Position numbers and translations under genes: made by a program. Under the pieces are notes generated by a model. That model was given only the letters and a program-made list of their open reading frames with translations, had not been told where the DNA came from and did not search any database. Positions 22,591-35,000 of a stretch of DNA of 45,450 nt are shown piece by piece. The DNA is from a virus. The stretch covers positions 1 to 45,450 of IMG/VR virus record IMGVR_UViG_3300043772_004626. One strand, 5' to 3'. Within the stretch, counting starts at the first letter, position 1. Every line of letters starts with the position of its first letter.

Positions 22591-25500
22591 ATGAGTCAGC
22601 AGCAAAGAAAACAAAACCTATTTGGTGTTCAGGATTGGCAGAGTATATACCAGACTTTTCGTGATGCCGATTTTAAGAGTTACGATTACGAAACTCTAAG
22701 AAAAAGCATGATAGATTATCTCAGACTCTATCATCCGGAAAACTTCAATGATTATATCAATAGCAGCGAATATGTTGCACTGATTGACCTGATTGCATTT
22801 ATGGGACAGTCCATGAGCTTCCGCATGGACCTCAACGCTCGAGAAAACTTTTTGGAAACCGCGAGACGCCGTGATAATGTTCTGAGATTGGCCAAGTTGG
22901 TAAATTACGAAGCCAAAAGAAATCTACCCAGTCAGGGTTATTTGAGAATCGAAGCTGTTCGTACCAATGAAGTGGTACGAGATACCCAGGGCAATGATCT
23001 CAGCAACTTGGCGATCCGCTGGAATGACATCAACAACATCAACTGGCGTGATCAGTGGAACAGTATTTTGAATGCAGCCATAACCAGCAGCCAGCGAGTG
23101 GGCCGACCAGGAAACACAGCCAATATCGACGGCATTACCACAAGCGAATACAGCATAGATATACCTGCCGGAGGTGGAATACCCTTCATATTCACCAGTG
23201 TTGTGGACAACATTGCTATGAATTTTGAAGCAATAAATCCCACTGTGAAAAACAGCAACACTGTTCGTGAACTGGGCGCTGATGTTAGCACAGTGTACAA
23301 TCTGTTGTACAGAGATGACCAACGAGGATTTGCCAGCAACAATACTGGGTACTTTGTGTATTTCAAACAGGGTACACTGTTGAGTGAAGAATTCACAGTA
23401 TTGGAGAGCGTTCCCAATCGTCAGTTTACCCTGCAAACCACTGGCGTCAACAACAATGATATCTGGTTGTACAAAGTCAACTCAGATGGCACACTCACTG
23501 AGTGGAGTCGCGTTGATTCAGTTAATGGGTATAATACCAGTTATAATAACTATGAATCCACTAATAAGAAAGTTTTCAGTGTAACCAGTTTGGCAGACGA
23601 TGGTGCAACTTTGGTTTTTGGTGACGGTGTTTTCAGTGAGATCCCAGTGGGTGATTTTGTATGTTATTATCGCATCAGCAATGGTTTGAATTATCGAGTT
23701 AATCCTGGCGAAATGTCCAACGTGGTGCTCAATATTCCCTATGTGAGCAAGAATGGTCGCACACAAACTCTGACCGTCACAGCCAATCTCAAATACACAG
23801 TGGCTAACAGTGCTGCTCGTGAAAATATCAATGATATCAAGACACGAGCACCTCAGAGTTACTATACTCAAAATCGCATGGTGAACGGTCAGGATTATAA
23901 CAGTCTGCCATTTGCCAAATACAGCAACATACTGAAAATTAAATCAGTAAATCGAACCAGCAGTGGTGTAAGTCGTTATCTGGACGTGATTGACAACACA
24001 GGCAGATACAGCAGCACCAATATTGTGTGTGATGATGGATTTGTTTACAAAGACACCAACGAAATTGATAACCAGTTTACCTTTGCTACTCGTGATGATA
24101 TTGTTGAAAATGTCAATACATTGGTGATACCAGCTGTTCAAAATTCCACAATGCTGAACTTTTTCTATGGCACTGACGATACTGGATCAACAAAAAATTA
24201 CAGTACAGAAAACATTAACAGTAACTTATCTTCAGCAGGTTACCCAACAAACACTTATGTTGATTGGAATCTGGTGTTGGTGGACAATGATATCAGCAGC
24301 GGATATCTAAACCTAGTACAACCCACCAGCAGCGAATTAGCCACCACTGCGGCTACTTATTTTGACAATAAATTTCGTGTGGGGGCTGTGTTAAAATTTG
24401 AGCCACCCTCAGGCAGAATATTTGATTACGAAAATCGCTTGGTTAGTTACAACGGCAGCGTGGGTTTGAACCAGAAAACTGAAATCTATGCCACAGTGAG
24501 ATCCATCAGTCAATTTGGTCGTGGAACACGATCTGGATCCAGTGTGGGGGTTGACACAGATGGAACAGGAGCTATTGTGCTTAGTGAAAAAGTCCCCACT
24601 GGTGCCCGACTCACTGAGATACTGCCCACTTATAATCCCAATTTGCCCAGTGACATTCAGACTTCTTTGGTAAATGCCCTGGTTGCACAAAAAAATGTAG
24701 CTTTGGGATACCGAGCAGGTAGCACAATGCCAGACAGTGTGGGAGATTGGTTTTTGATTGAAAACCCCTCGGTTAACGGTAATTTTATAGAACCATCGAA
24801 TACTGATTCTACCAATATTAACGGTTGGTTGATTGCTTTTACAAATACCAGTAACACATACACAGTGCGTCAACGTAGTATACAATATTTCTTTGGAAGT
24901 GAAAAGCAAACCAGATTCTTTTTTGACCCTCAGGTAAAGATCTATGATCCAGCTAGCGGTAAATTACTCAAAGATCGTATTGATGTTCTCAAAGTAAATT
25001 ACAAACCCACTTCTGTATCAGTAACTGCTTTCAGCAATGACATCACAATGGGTATCAGTGGTGTGGTTATTGAAGGGGATGGCTTCGTAGATGATACAAA
25101 AATACAGGTCACTTATGCTGATAAAGACAGCGATGGTTCACCTGATCAACCTTATTTTTATGATGACATAGTGGGTACTGTGAGTTCAGCTGGTGCCGAA
25201 AACAGCTATGTGTTTTTTGTTAATGACCAGGAACAAACTGGCAGCAGCATGCGAGTACTCAGCAAAGGTACAGTAAAAATTGCAGCCTCAGAAGCACTAA
25301 TTGATTCCACCATCTACGAATATTCCAACAATGATGTTGTTTTTTCCACAGATACCGAAACATTTTTTCGCATAACCAGAACTTCATCCAGTGTGAGCAA
25401 GAGTACTGTCACCAATTACGTTTTTAAATATGGAAGATATGGATTGAAGTTTCAATATCGTCACAATGCTCCCAGTGATCGTCGCATTGATCCCAGTCCC

Positions 25501-26061
25501 AGTAACATTATTGATATCTATGTGCTGGAGAAGAATTATGCCGACGATTATACTCGTTGGATCAGAGATTTTACTGGCACAGTAGCTGAACCAGTTGAAC
25601 CCACTACAGAAAGTTTGAGAAATGATTTTTCTGATCTGGAACAATATCGCATGATCAGTGACTTGATTATTTTTAATCCAGTAAAATTCAAACCATTATT
25701 TGGTTCCAAAGCAGATCCCAATCTGCGTGCTAAATTCGTAGTGGTCAAAAATCCCAATGTGGTTGTCAGTGACAGTGAAATCAAAAGTCAGGTAATAACC
25801 AAAGTAAATGAATATTTCACATTGGATAACTGGGACTTTGGTGAAACATTTTATTTTAGTGAGCTTGTAGCTTACTTGCACAATCAGTTAAATTCAATCA
25901 TTAGCAGCGTCCATCTGGTGCCAACCAGCACAGGTCAAACATATGGTGATCTACAACAAATTCGTTGTTTGCCTTATGAAATTTTGATCAGTGCTACCAT
26001 AGTAACAGATGTTGAAGTAGTAACCAATCTAACCACCGTAAAACTCAGAGCAGGAAATTAA
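22591..26061 (+). CDS. 6: Baseplate wedge protein gp6-like
   Basis: 1156 residues; gp6 forms the inner ring of the baseplate. The N-terminal region has FKSYDYETLRKSMIDYLRLY, NDYINSSEYVALIDLIAFMG and SMSFRMDLNARENFLETARR, then RLAKLVNYEAKRNLPSQGYL, the strongest gp6 signature. The middle has FGDGVFSEIPVGDFVCYYRI and GQDYNSLPFAKYSNILKIKS, shared with gpJ-like baseplate proteins. The C-terminal VVVKNPNVVVSDSEIKSQVI and FYFSELVAYLHNQLNSIIS are also typical. Longer than T4 gp6 (660 residues), mainly from insertions in the middle. One base before the giant gene. Confidence 0.92.
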   Translation: MSQQQRKQNLFGVQDWQSIYQTFRDADFKSYDYETLRKSMIDYLRLYHPENFNDYINSSEYVALIDLIAFMGQSMSFRMDLNARENFLETARRRDNVLRLAKLVNYEAKRNLPSQGYLRIEAVRTNEVVRDTQGNDLSNLAIRWNDINNINWRDQWNSILNAAITSSQRVGRPGNTANIDGITTSEYSIDIPAGGGIPFIFTSVVDNIAMNFEAINPTVKNSNTVRELGADVSTVYNLLYRDDQRGFASNNTGYFVYFKQGTLLSEEFTVLESVPNRQFTLQTTGVNNNDIWLYKVNSDGTLTEWSRVDSVNGYNTSYNNYESTNKKVFSVTSLADDGATLVFGDGVFSEIPVGDFVCYYRISNGLNYRVNPGEMSNVVLNIPYVSKNGRTQTLTVTANLKYTVANSAARENINDIKTRAPQSYYTQNRMVNGQDYNSLPFAKYSNILKIKSVNRTSSGVSRYLDVIDNTGRYSSTNIVCDDGFVYKDTNEIDNQFTFATRDDIVENVNTLVIPAVQNSTMLNFFYGTDDTGSTKNYSTENINSNLSSAGYPTNTYVDWNLVLVDNDISSGYLNLVQPTSSELATTAATYFDNKFRVGAVLKFEPPSGRIFDYENRLVSYNGSVGLNQKTEIYATVRSISQFGRGTRSGSSVGVDTDGTGAIVLSEKVPTGARLTEILPTYNPNLPSDIQTSLVNALVAQKNVALGYRAGSTMPDSVGDWFLIENPSVNGNFIEPSNTDSTNINGWLIAFTNTSNTYTVRQRSIQYFFGSEKQTRFFFDPQVKIYDPASGKLLKDRIDVLKVNYKPTSVSVTAFSNDITMGISGVVIEGDGFVDDTKIQVTYADKDSDGSPDQPYFYDDIVGTVSSAGAENSYVFFVNDQEQTGSSMRVLSKGTVKIAASEALIDSTIYEYSNNDVVFSTDTETFFRITRTSSSVSKSTVTNYVFKYGRYGLKFQYRHNAPSDRRIDPSPSNIIDIYVLEKNYADDYTRWIRDFTGTVAEPVEPTTESLRNDFSDLEQYRMISDLIIFNPVKFKPLFGSKADPNLRAKFVVVKNPNVVVSDSEIKSQVITKVNEYFTLDNWDFGETFYFSELVAYLHNQLNSIISSVHLVPTSTGQTYGDLQQIRCLPYEILISATIVTDVEVVTNLTTVKLRAGN

Positions 26062-26062
26062 A

Positions 26063-29000
26063 ATGGCTATTAACCGTACAATAGACTTCCTTCCCGAATA
26101 TCTTAGAACAATTGCAAATCAGAGATTTTTAAACAGTACACTGGATCGAGTAATTAGTGATCCAACACTGAGAAAGTTTGATGGATTTGTGGGTCGTCGT
26201 TATGCAGACGGCAAACAACTGGAAGGGAATTACATAAACGAACCCAGCGGGGTCAGAGAAAAATATCAACTGGAGCCTGAGTTTGTTTTCTCTGATAACG
26301 GTGTTAAAACTCGCAGTGCAGGATTTATTGATCTACTCAACAGTGTGGCTGTGAGAAACGGCAGAGTGGATCTTTGGAATCGTTTGCTAACTGGAAACAG
26401 TTATAGCTTTAAGGGATTTGTGGATCTGGACAAACTCACTAACTATTACAATTATGTGTGGATTCCAGAACCCAGAGTTGTTAACACTGGTGTAGAAAAC
26501 GTACTGGTGGACGAAAACCCCTGGTTCAGAATCCCCATTGAAGTCAGCAACAGCAACGTCCCTAGTTCAAGATCTTTCAACGTCAAAAGAACATCGCTGG
26601 GTTTTGAAGTGGACGGTTATGATGGAATAAACCCAACTATACATTTGCGACGCAGCACGGCATCCACGACTTGCAGTTACACTTTTAATATTTCAGCCAA
26701 TGTGGCCAACGCTAACACCAGAATTCCCAAAGTAATTACTCAGGTAAATCCCAGCCAGAGCGTGGTGATTTCAAATGCTCAACAGCGATTTACCACAACC
26801 ACTGGTAGATTTCAAAACTCTGCTGGTTTATCTGTAAACAGCGATGAAGATTTTAACTTCAAGTGGTTGCCTTTCACTGTGGAAACCTGGGTATATGTAA
26901 GCAGCGTGGGAGACAGTCAGGATCATGTTATAGCTGGACAGTGGGACAACACTGATACATCCAACAGCAGTTGGGCGCTAATCAGAACCAATAATGGTGT
27001 GGACAACACTGTGAAATTTGTGTGGACTGATCTGGATACCGGGTTGGTAAATTCCTTATTGTATACCGACACTGGTGGCTTGAGTTTGAATGCATGGCAT
27101 CACGTGGCAGTTTCCAGAGTTAGCAACACAGTGAGATTGTATGTAGATGGCAACATTGTGAATAGTTCCACTATTGGTACCATTTCCAGAAGTGATAAGC
27201 CTTTTACTGTGGGTGTTAATGCTGCATTGAATCAGGGATTTAATGGTTATCTGGAAGACCTCAGAGTCACAAAAAACATCGCTCTGTACACCATTAATGA
27301 ATACGACGTACCTCAAAGCAATCTAAACAATGATGCCAATACGGTGCTGTTGATCACATTTGATGGAGCAAATGGTGACACAGTTTTTTCAGACAGTACT
27401 GAACTGGAAAACAGCAGAATCTGGATTCAATCACAGATTGGTCGTGATGGAACCATCGTGAGCAACCCCAACCTGGATGCCCGTGATATACTGGGAGTTA
27501 GTAACAATGGTGTCACCAATGGTGCTATTCAATTTGAAGTCCCCAGCTTGGACGACGAGAGTTATTACAGAAATCTCCAGTTAACTGGTAATGAATTTTA
27601 TGACAAAGTGGATCTAGCCACCACACTGAATTTCAATCAAATTCACAATGCAATTTATGATCTTTTTGTGCAATCACCCATCCCGGGTGAAAACAATGAT
27701 GACACCGGCAGACGTGGCGGAATTGATGGCGTCAGATCCCTCAATGGTAAAACTCTGATATTTGTTAACAAACAAGTAAGTGGGTGGGAAAAGGTTGTGC
27801 CTTTGGAATTCCAAGGCATTGAAGACAATCTTTACGAGCAAACAACTCCAGTTCCCAATTCAGAACGATTTGGAGTTTGGCAAATTCGTGTAGTTACCAA
27901 GACTTATGAAGATGGATCAACACTCGATGTTATTCAGTTGGAATTAATTCGTGAAGTGGAAAAAGATTATCGCATTGATGTTCTGGATGGACTAACCTAC
28001 AGAAATACCACTTGGTATAAAAGAGCTGATGTGTATAATCCAGCTGGAACTTCAGATGCTCTTAAGGGATTTTTCCTCAGAATGCCACAGCTGAGTGGCA
28101 ACTACACCACTTTGTATTTGCAAGACGACCAGAGTGATTTCAATGTTCTGCCATTGATTATTATAAACAGTGATGTTCCCACGCTGGACGTTGAGTCAGA
28201 AATTCTGTGCAAGCCCTATTATGTTAGTGGGAACGGAGTGGAATTTATCAACGGGTTACACATCAAATTTGGCCTAGATTCCACACCCAGTCAGTACACT
28301 GATCTCAAAATAGTGGATAGAGTTTTTACTGGGGAAGAAATTTTAGACAGTGAAACGGCCACAGAGGAAATTACATTTTCATTAACCAGCGTAACCAAGA
28401 TTGTATCTGGTGACTTGTTACTGATTGATGATGAATACATGCAAGTAACTGATGTGGATCTCACTTTATCAAAAGTAACTGTGGTGAGACCTCAACGCAA
28501 CAGTGTAACAGCCCCACATTCAAATGGGAGTTTTGTGCAGGTTTTGAGAACACCCAGTTATATTGTGGAAGGTGTTGGTCAGGAAATTGTATTGGTACCT
28601 TATCAGGACCTAACACCTAGCGAACAGTATTTAGATTTTGCTCAAGATCCTGATTATATCACCATAAATCGCGCCAGCCTAGATCGCAATCCCTGGAGCC
28701 GAACCAACAGATGGTTCAACAAACAGGTTGTGACCAAGAGTCTGGAATATCTAACTGATCAGGGTTATGAATTTGATGCTCCTGGTGCCAATCTCAATGC
28801 AGTTCGACCAATTGTGGAATTTGTGGCTGGACTAAGACTTTATGACTTTGGATCAGTTTCTTTGGCAACTATAAACTTTTTTGATGACAATAAAATCAAC
28901 GATGCTTTGAGCAAAATCAATGGTAGAAACATCACAGATACTCAGGCTATTAGTATCGACGGAACCACAGCACTTAAACAGTATGACTTGGTGATCTTTA

Positions 29001-32000
29001 ATGCTGATACTGACCCTGCCGTACGTCAAAAGATTTATCAGGTCGATTACGTGGATGTGGATGGTGATTATAATCTGTTTAATAAAACAGATGTCAAAGC
29101 GGCCACGACTGCTGATATCAATTTGAATTCCCCAGGCGCAGTTGATGGTGTAACACTCACAGTCAATGATCGGGTATTGGTTTGGAAACAAGTTGATGCA
29201 TCAGAAAATGGAATCTACTCTTATAATGGATCTGGGTTACAAAGAGCCACTGACACCAGCAGAGCTTCAGATTTTGCTCGAGGATTTTATGTAAAAGTAA
29301 CTTCAGGATCCACTTATTCAAACAACTGGTTCCGATATAAAGTTACTACTGTTGATAGACTGATCCAGTATCCTTTGGATCAAACCGCTGATGGTTCCAC
29401 TGTGTTGAAATTTACAAACATTGAGGGTATTGAAGTTGACATGCGGGTGGATTTTGCAGGATACACCACTGAATCTACTGTATCGAGCATTGATACACTA
29501 CTCAATGAGGTCACTGTTAGCTCAGCTATCACTGCGCCGGCGGGTACCACTGTAAATTTCTGTAACATTTATCTGGATCAAGTATCTGACCCCAGTACTA
29601 TTGTGTTTGACGCCGTAACAGATCGGGGACCCAGAGTTTACCTAAAAGAATACGCTACAGCTTCAGATGGAAATTGCGTATCAGTTGCACAGGGTGAACA
29701 AAATCGTGGTACCAATTGGTGCTGGGATAACCAATCCAGAAGCTGGATTAAGAGCAGCCAGATCAAAGATCAAATACAACAGAAGCCATTGTTTGATGTT
29801 TTTGATTTTAATGATGTGAGTTTCAGCAATCAAACGGTATATAACAGTACTAATTTTGCTGGTAGCACATTGTTTGAATACAAAATAAATTCCACTGCGG
29901 CCAGTGATCCTGTTTTAAAATTTGGCATCACTTATCGAACCATTAACAATGTGGGAGATATCAGTTTCTTAAATACTTTTGAAATTGACAGATTCAATTA
30001 CATTGATGATGTTGAACTTGGTACCAGTCAGGACACCCCCATTAATACTGGAACTGCAAAAATCGTAGATCCTTGTACTGGGCAAATCACACAATATGAT
30101 GTTTGGCAACGTGTTTTGAATAATTTGGAATTATATCAAAATATAGAAATCACTGGTTCAAATCTGAAGCTAAACTCAAATATCAACGCACAACTGGTTA
30201 TGGGTGATGTACGCAGAGATATCAATGTTGTGCTGGAAAGTGTCAATGACATTCAAGTTGGTATGGTAGTGAGTGGCGTTGGTGTTTCTGGGTTGCCCAG
30301 AGTCACAGCAGTGGACACGGTAAACAAAACAATCACACTCAGTTCATTGCAAAATATATTGGATCAAACTGAATTAACATTTAATAATGTTTTACAGTAT
30401 GATATTCCTGGAAAACTTTTGGTAAAGAATACTCCTAATGCTTATAAGGATAAAATCTTTGTAGACGGAACTCAGCTATATTCTGATTTGTTTACAGTAC
30501 AGCAAATGGGAGATATTATCCGGATCTCCATTAGTGTGGATGCACTGGATCCAATGAATATTCATTATCAAAATATCAGTGCCGAAAGCAAACTATTGAT
30601 CAAGCTGATAGCAAACACAGTTTTACCAAATGCTTGGTTTGACGTACCCACACAATTTGAAATAAATCCTTATAATTTCAGATCCAATGAGTTTACTCTG
30701 AGTGATCTCAAGAGTCACACCGATGCTCTGCACAGCAATCACGGTCACAGAATTACTCCGTTGGTCACTGATAACTCACTGGGTAACATCGAACATCGAG
30801 CCAATCCTGGTTTGATCATGTTGCATGAAGGGTTCAGTGTGCTTCCCACCTTGCTGTTAACAGATACTAGGTTTGATATTGAACGTGCAATCGCCACTGC
30901 TGGTCGTGAATACGAACAATTCAAATTACAGTTTATCGAAGCCAGCAATCAAGTTGAAGCTATTGAAACATTAACCGCGGCTGCTGCTGTGGACTCCATA
31001 TTCACGCTGCTAACGCAGAATAAATCTGCAGATCAGGCCTGGTACACCAGCGACATGGTGCCATTCAATGGAAATGACATCACATACATCGTAGATGATA
31101 CAGCTCAAACAGCATATGACATCAGTGATGTATTTGAAAATCAGGCCAATAACAAAGCAGTATTGGTTTACCTAAATGGTCTCCAATTGGTGCGTGGAAC
31201 AGATTATGAATTTGACACAGTGTCACCAACAGTTAATATTTCAAGAACTCTCAGAGTCAATGATGAATTACGCATTGCGGAATTTGTCAATACTGATGGA
31301 AGTTTTGTACCAGTTACACCGGCCAAGCTGGGGTTAGGTCCAGTTTACATTCCAGAAATCTATATTGATGACACCTACAGAACTCCAACCCGTGTGCTTC
31401 AGGGTCATGATGGTAGTATCACCACAGCATTTAATGATTATCGTGACCAGCTGATACTGGAATTGGAACTCAGAATCTTTAACAACATCAAATTGGACAC
31501 TGATCTCTGGAACAATGTTATACAGAGTCGTGTGCAACCTGCAGGAAAATTTCGTGAACTCAACGGCACTGCTCTGTACAGCATGATTGAAGAAGCCAGC
31601 ATAAGTCGTAAATATTTTTACGATTGGGTGGCCAACAATCGTGTCAATTACGCCAATAGTGTGTACGATGAAACTGATCCATTTACTTTTAATTACAGTG
31701 ACAGTAGAGATCGTATTACTAATCAAAAGTGCCTGGGTTATTGGAGAGGAATTTATCGTGATTTTTACGATACAGATCGCCCACATACTCACCCTTGGGA
31801 AATGTTAGGCATCACTAAGAAACCCAGTTGGTGGGAATCCATTTACGGTCCTGCGCCCTATACCGGTACCAACCTAGTGTTATGGGAAGACCTCAAAAAT
31901 GGCGTAAGCACTGGCGGGAATATCCGTAGTGTGTTGGGTGCCAGAACTACCAGCATCGTAAATTATGAAAACAATACCACTTACAATCTACTGGATGCAG

Positions 32001-35000
32001 TTCCCGCAGACAGTGGCGGAACATTATTGCACCCCATAGACGCTTATCTGATTGGTGGATTGATCACCAGCAGCGCAAAAAATCCGTTTACGTTCAACGA
32101 CAATGGACCAGCTGAAACTGCTTGGAGACGCAGTAGTTCCTACGCCTATGCTAAATTGAATCAGAAAATTTTACAAAATCCACAGTTTATGCTGGGTACA
32201 CTTTGGGATCTGGATAATTACAAACCTTATGCACTGATTGACAGTGTGGGTGTGTTTTCGGCTAGCTATGTGGGTTTCAGATATCTGGAAACTCAGTTCC
32301 CCAGCATTAACGATCTGAAGATTCACACAGTGGACACAGACGATGCAGGTGTTCCTGTGAGATGTCACAGTATACTGAACTTTGTGGTGGAAAACCTAAA
32401 ATCACAGGGACAAAATCCAGTCATTTTAAAGAACGCCATTGTGAACAGCGATGTTAACTTGGTTTACAAATTGGCAGCATTTGCTGACGTGGATAACATT
32501 CAGGTTTACGCCGAACAGAACAGTGTGCAAACACAAGGTAACACTGTGAAAGTTCCTCAGGAAGATTATGAATTATTGTTGAGCGAAAGTGTGCCCATTG
32601 ATGTGGCTTCCTACAGTGGCGTCATTATTAGTCGTTCAGCTAACGGTTACAAAGTAACTGGCTACGACCGCCAGTATCCTTACTTCATCATTTATCCTAG
32701 CGATGTAAACACCACACCCAAGCAGTTCCAGGTGGGATCACAGACCTACGGATATTACACTGAATTTTTGGATAACCCATTGTATATTCCATATGATTAT
32801 GAGTTTATATCCAAACAAACTGTAGTAGATTTCCTACTCAGTTATGGTGAACATTTGAAGCGCCAGGGATTTGCTTTTGAATCTCAACCGGAGCAGGATC
32901 GCATCAATTGGTTGGACGCAGCAGTGCAGTTCATCAAATGGAGTGGTTATAACTGGAGCTCAAACAACACATCTGGGCAGAGATTGAGCTTGGTACTAAA
33001 TCCTGCTGCCGGAGTTTTGAAGTACACACCCGTTGCTGGAACATTGCAGAATCTGATGTTGCCTGACAATCTGTTGTTGGATGAAAATCAGAACATCATC
33101 AGCAGTCGCGACATTGATGTTTATCGTGATCAGGATGTCACTTATGTGAACAATCTACAACCCAACAGCACCATCAGTGCATTGAGAACCAATATTGTGA
33201 GTTACGAGCACAAACTGATTGTTAAAAATCAGACAGTGTTTGGTGACCTGATCTTTAATCCTGCACTGGGTATTCGACAAAATCGTCTGAGATTGGTGGG
33301 TCTAAAAACCAATGATTGGGATGGAACTATTAACAGTGCTGGATACCTGCTGATGTTTAGCTCAGTACCAGAATGGCAACCCAACACAGATTATTTGCAG
33401 GGAGATGTAATCAAGTACAAGAACCGTAACTATACTGCACTGGAACCTGTGATTGGTGCAACCAATTTTCAAACTGAAAAGTTCAGCATCAGTGACGTCA
33501 CTTATCAAAATCGCTTGCTGCCCAGTATTGGCGCAAAGTCACTGGATCTGGAACGTGCATATGATATCAACCACAAACCCAGCATCAGTGATTTTACCAG
33601 ACTGAGATCCAATGCGTTGGGTTATGTAGAAAGAACTTGGCTAGTAAATTTGGGCTTGGACCTAAACAATCAGACTGAATTCTACAGAGGTTGGATTAAG
33701 GAAAAAGGCAGTTTTAACGCAGTAGATAAGTTCACTGCTGCTGGCCAACAGGATCTATTGGCTGATTTTACAGTTTCAGAAGAATACGCGGTAAAGTTGG
33801 GCGATTATGGTGCCACTGGTCGTACAGGTTTTGTGGAAGTTAGTTTGATAAATGACACAGAAAGCAATAACCCTGTGGCTGTGGAATTTGCAGACGGGCC
33901 CAACAGCACTGATTTGATCAGAGTGAGTACCACTGAACTGTATAAAAAATCTTCAAATTGGACTACTAATTTTATCAGTAATACTGGGCAGTTAGTTAAA
34001 AATGAAGATAGATTTATTGACGCTGGACCAGTACTACCCGCTGAAATTTACAACAAAGCCAAATCAGTTACTGTGGAATACAGTGCCGAACAGGAAAATG
34101 CACTGACTTTTAACAGTTTGGAATCTTTGACCAAGACTGAAGACGTTCAGAATTTACTTAAAAATGTGCGTTATGGTAATTGGATCTGGATTGCAGTGGA
34201 CGAAACACTGACCACTGATAACAAATACAATGTGATAACTTGGAAGAATTCTGATGCTAAAATACGGCAGATTAGAAAAAATAATTCACTAAACACGTTG
34301 GAATTATATTTGGATCAGGCATTAGATATTGAAACAGATCAGATAGTAGTCATAGATATTAACGATCTATCTCTGACTGTTCAGGGGGCATTCAAGGTTG
34401 TTAAAAATCAGGTAAACCCCACTGCTGATTATGTCAGTGTGTTGAGCGTAACATCTGATATAGTGGAGTTATACAATTTTGACACTGTGACTTATGCTGC
34501 TGATCTAGAACCCAAGTCAGTGTACATTTATGAAACACTTAGATACAACGATATTGGTAGTGCCTCGTTGAATAGAAATTTGGATAAGTTGTATTTGCCC
34601 AAGGACGGAAAATTATATGTGGACTACAATAATTTGGGATGGGCTGTGTTTGATTTCCGCGAGCCCTATGATTCTGGAAGTTCAAATTTGCCCGACAGTG
34701 AGAATCAGATTACTGGAGCTCCTGAAGGGTTGATTACCACTAGTATTGCTCAGGACGATATCGCAAGATGGCTTTGGTTGGGCAAAGTTGATGACAACAA
34801 AGTGGTGGTTAAGAGTTTCCGAAACACCAATTTGGGTCTGGGAGTAACCGGTGATCTTGATACTTCACTGGCAACTTTTGATCCAACCACCAGCGCAAAT
34901 GGTGAACGTTCAGATACTTTGAAATTGGGTACTGAGATAATAAACCTAACCAACGGTAAAGCAGCCGCAACTGGTACTGACAGTAGTAATCGCGGACAGG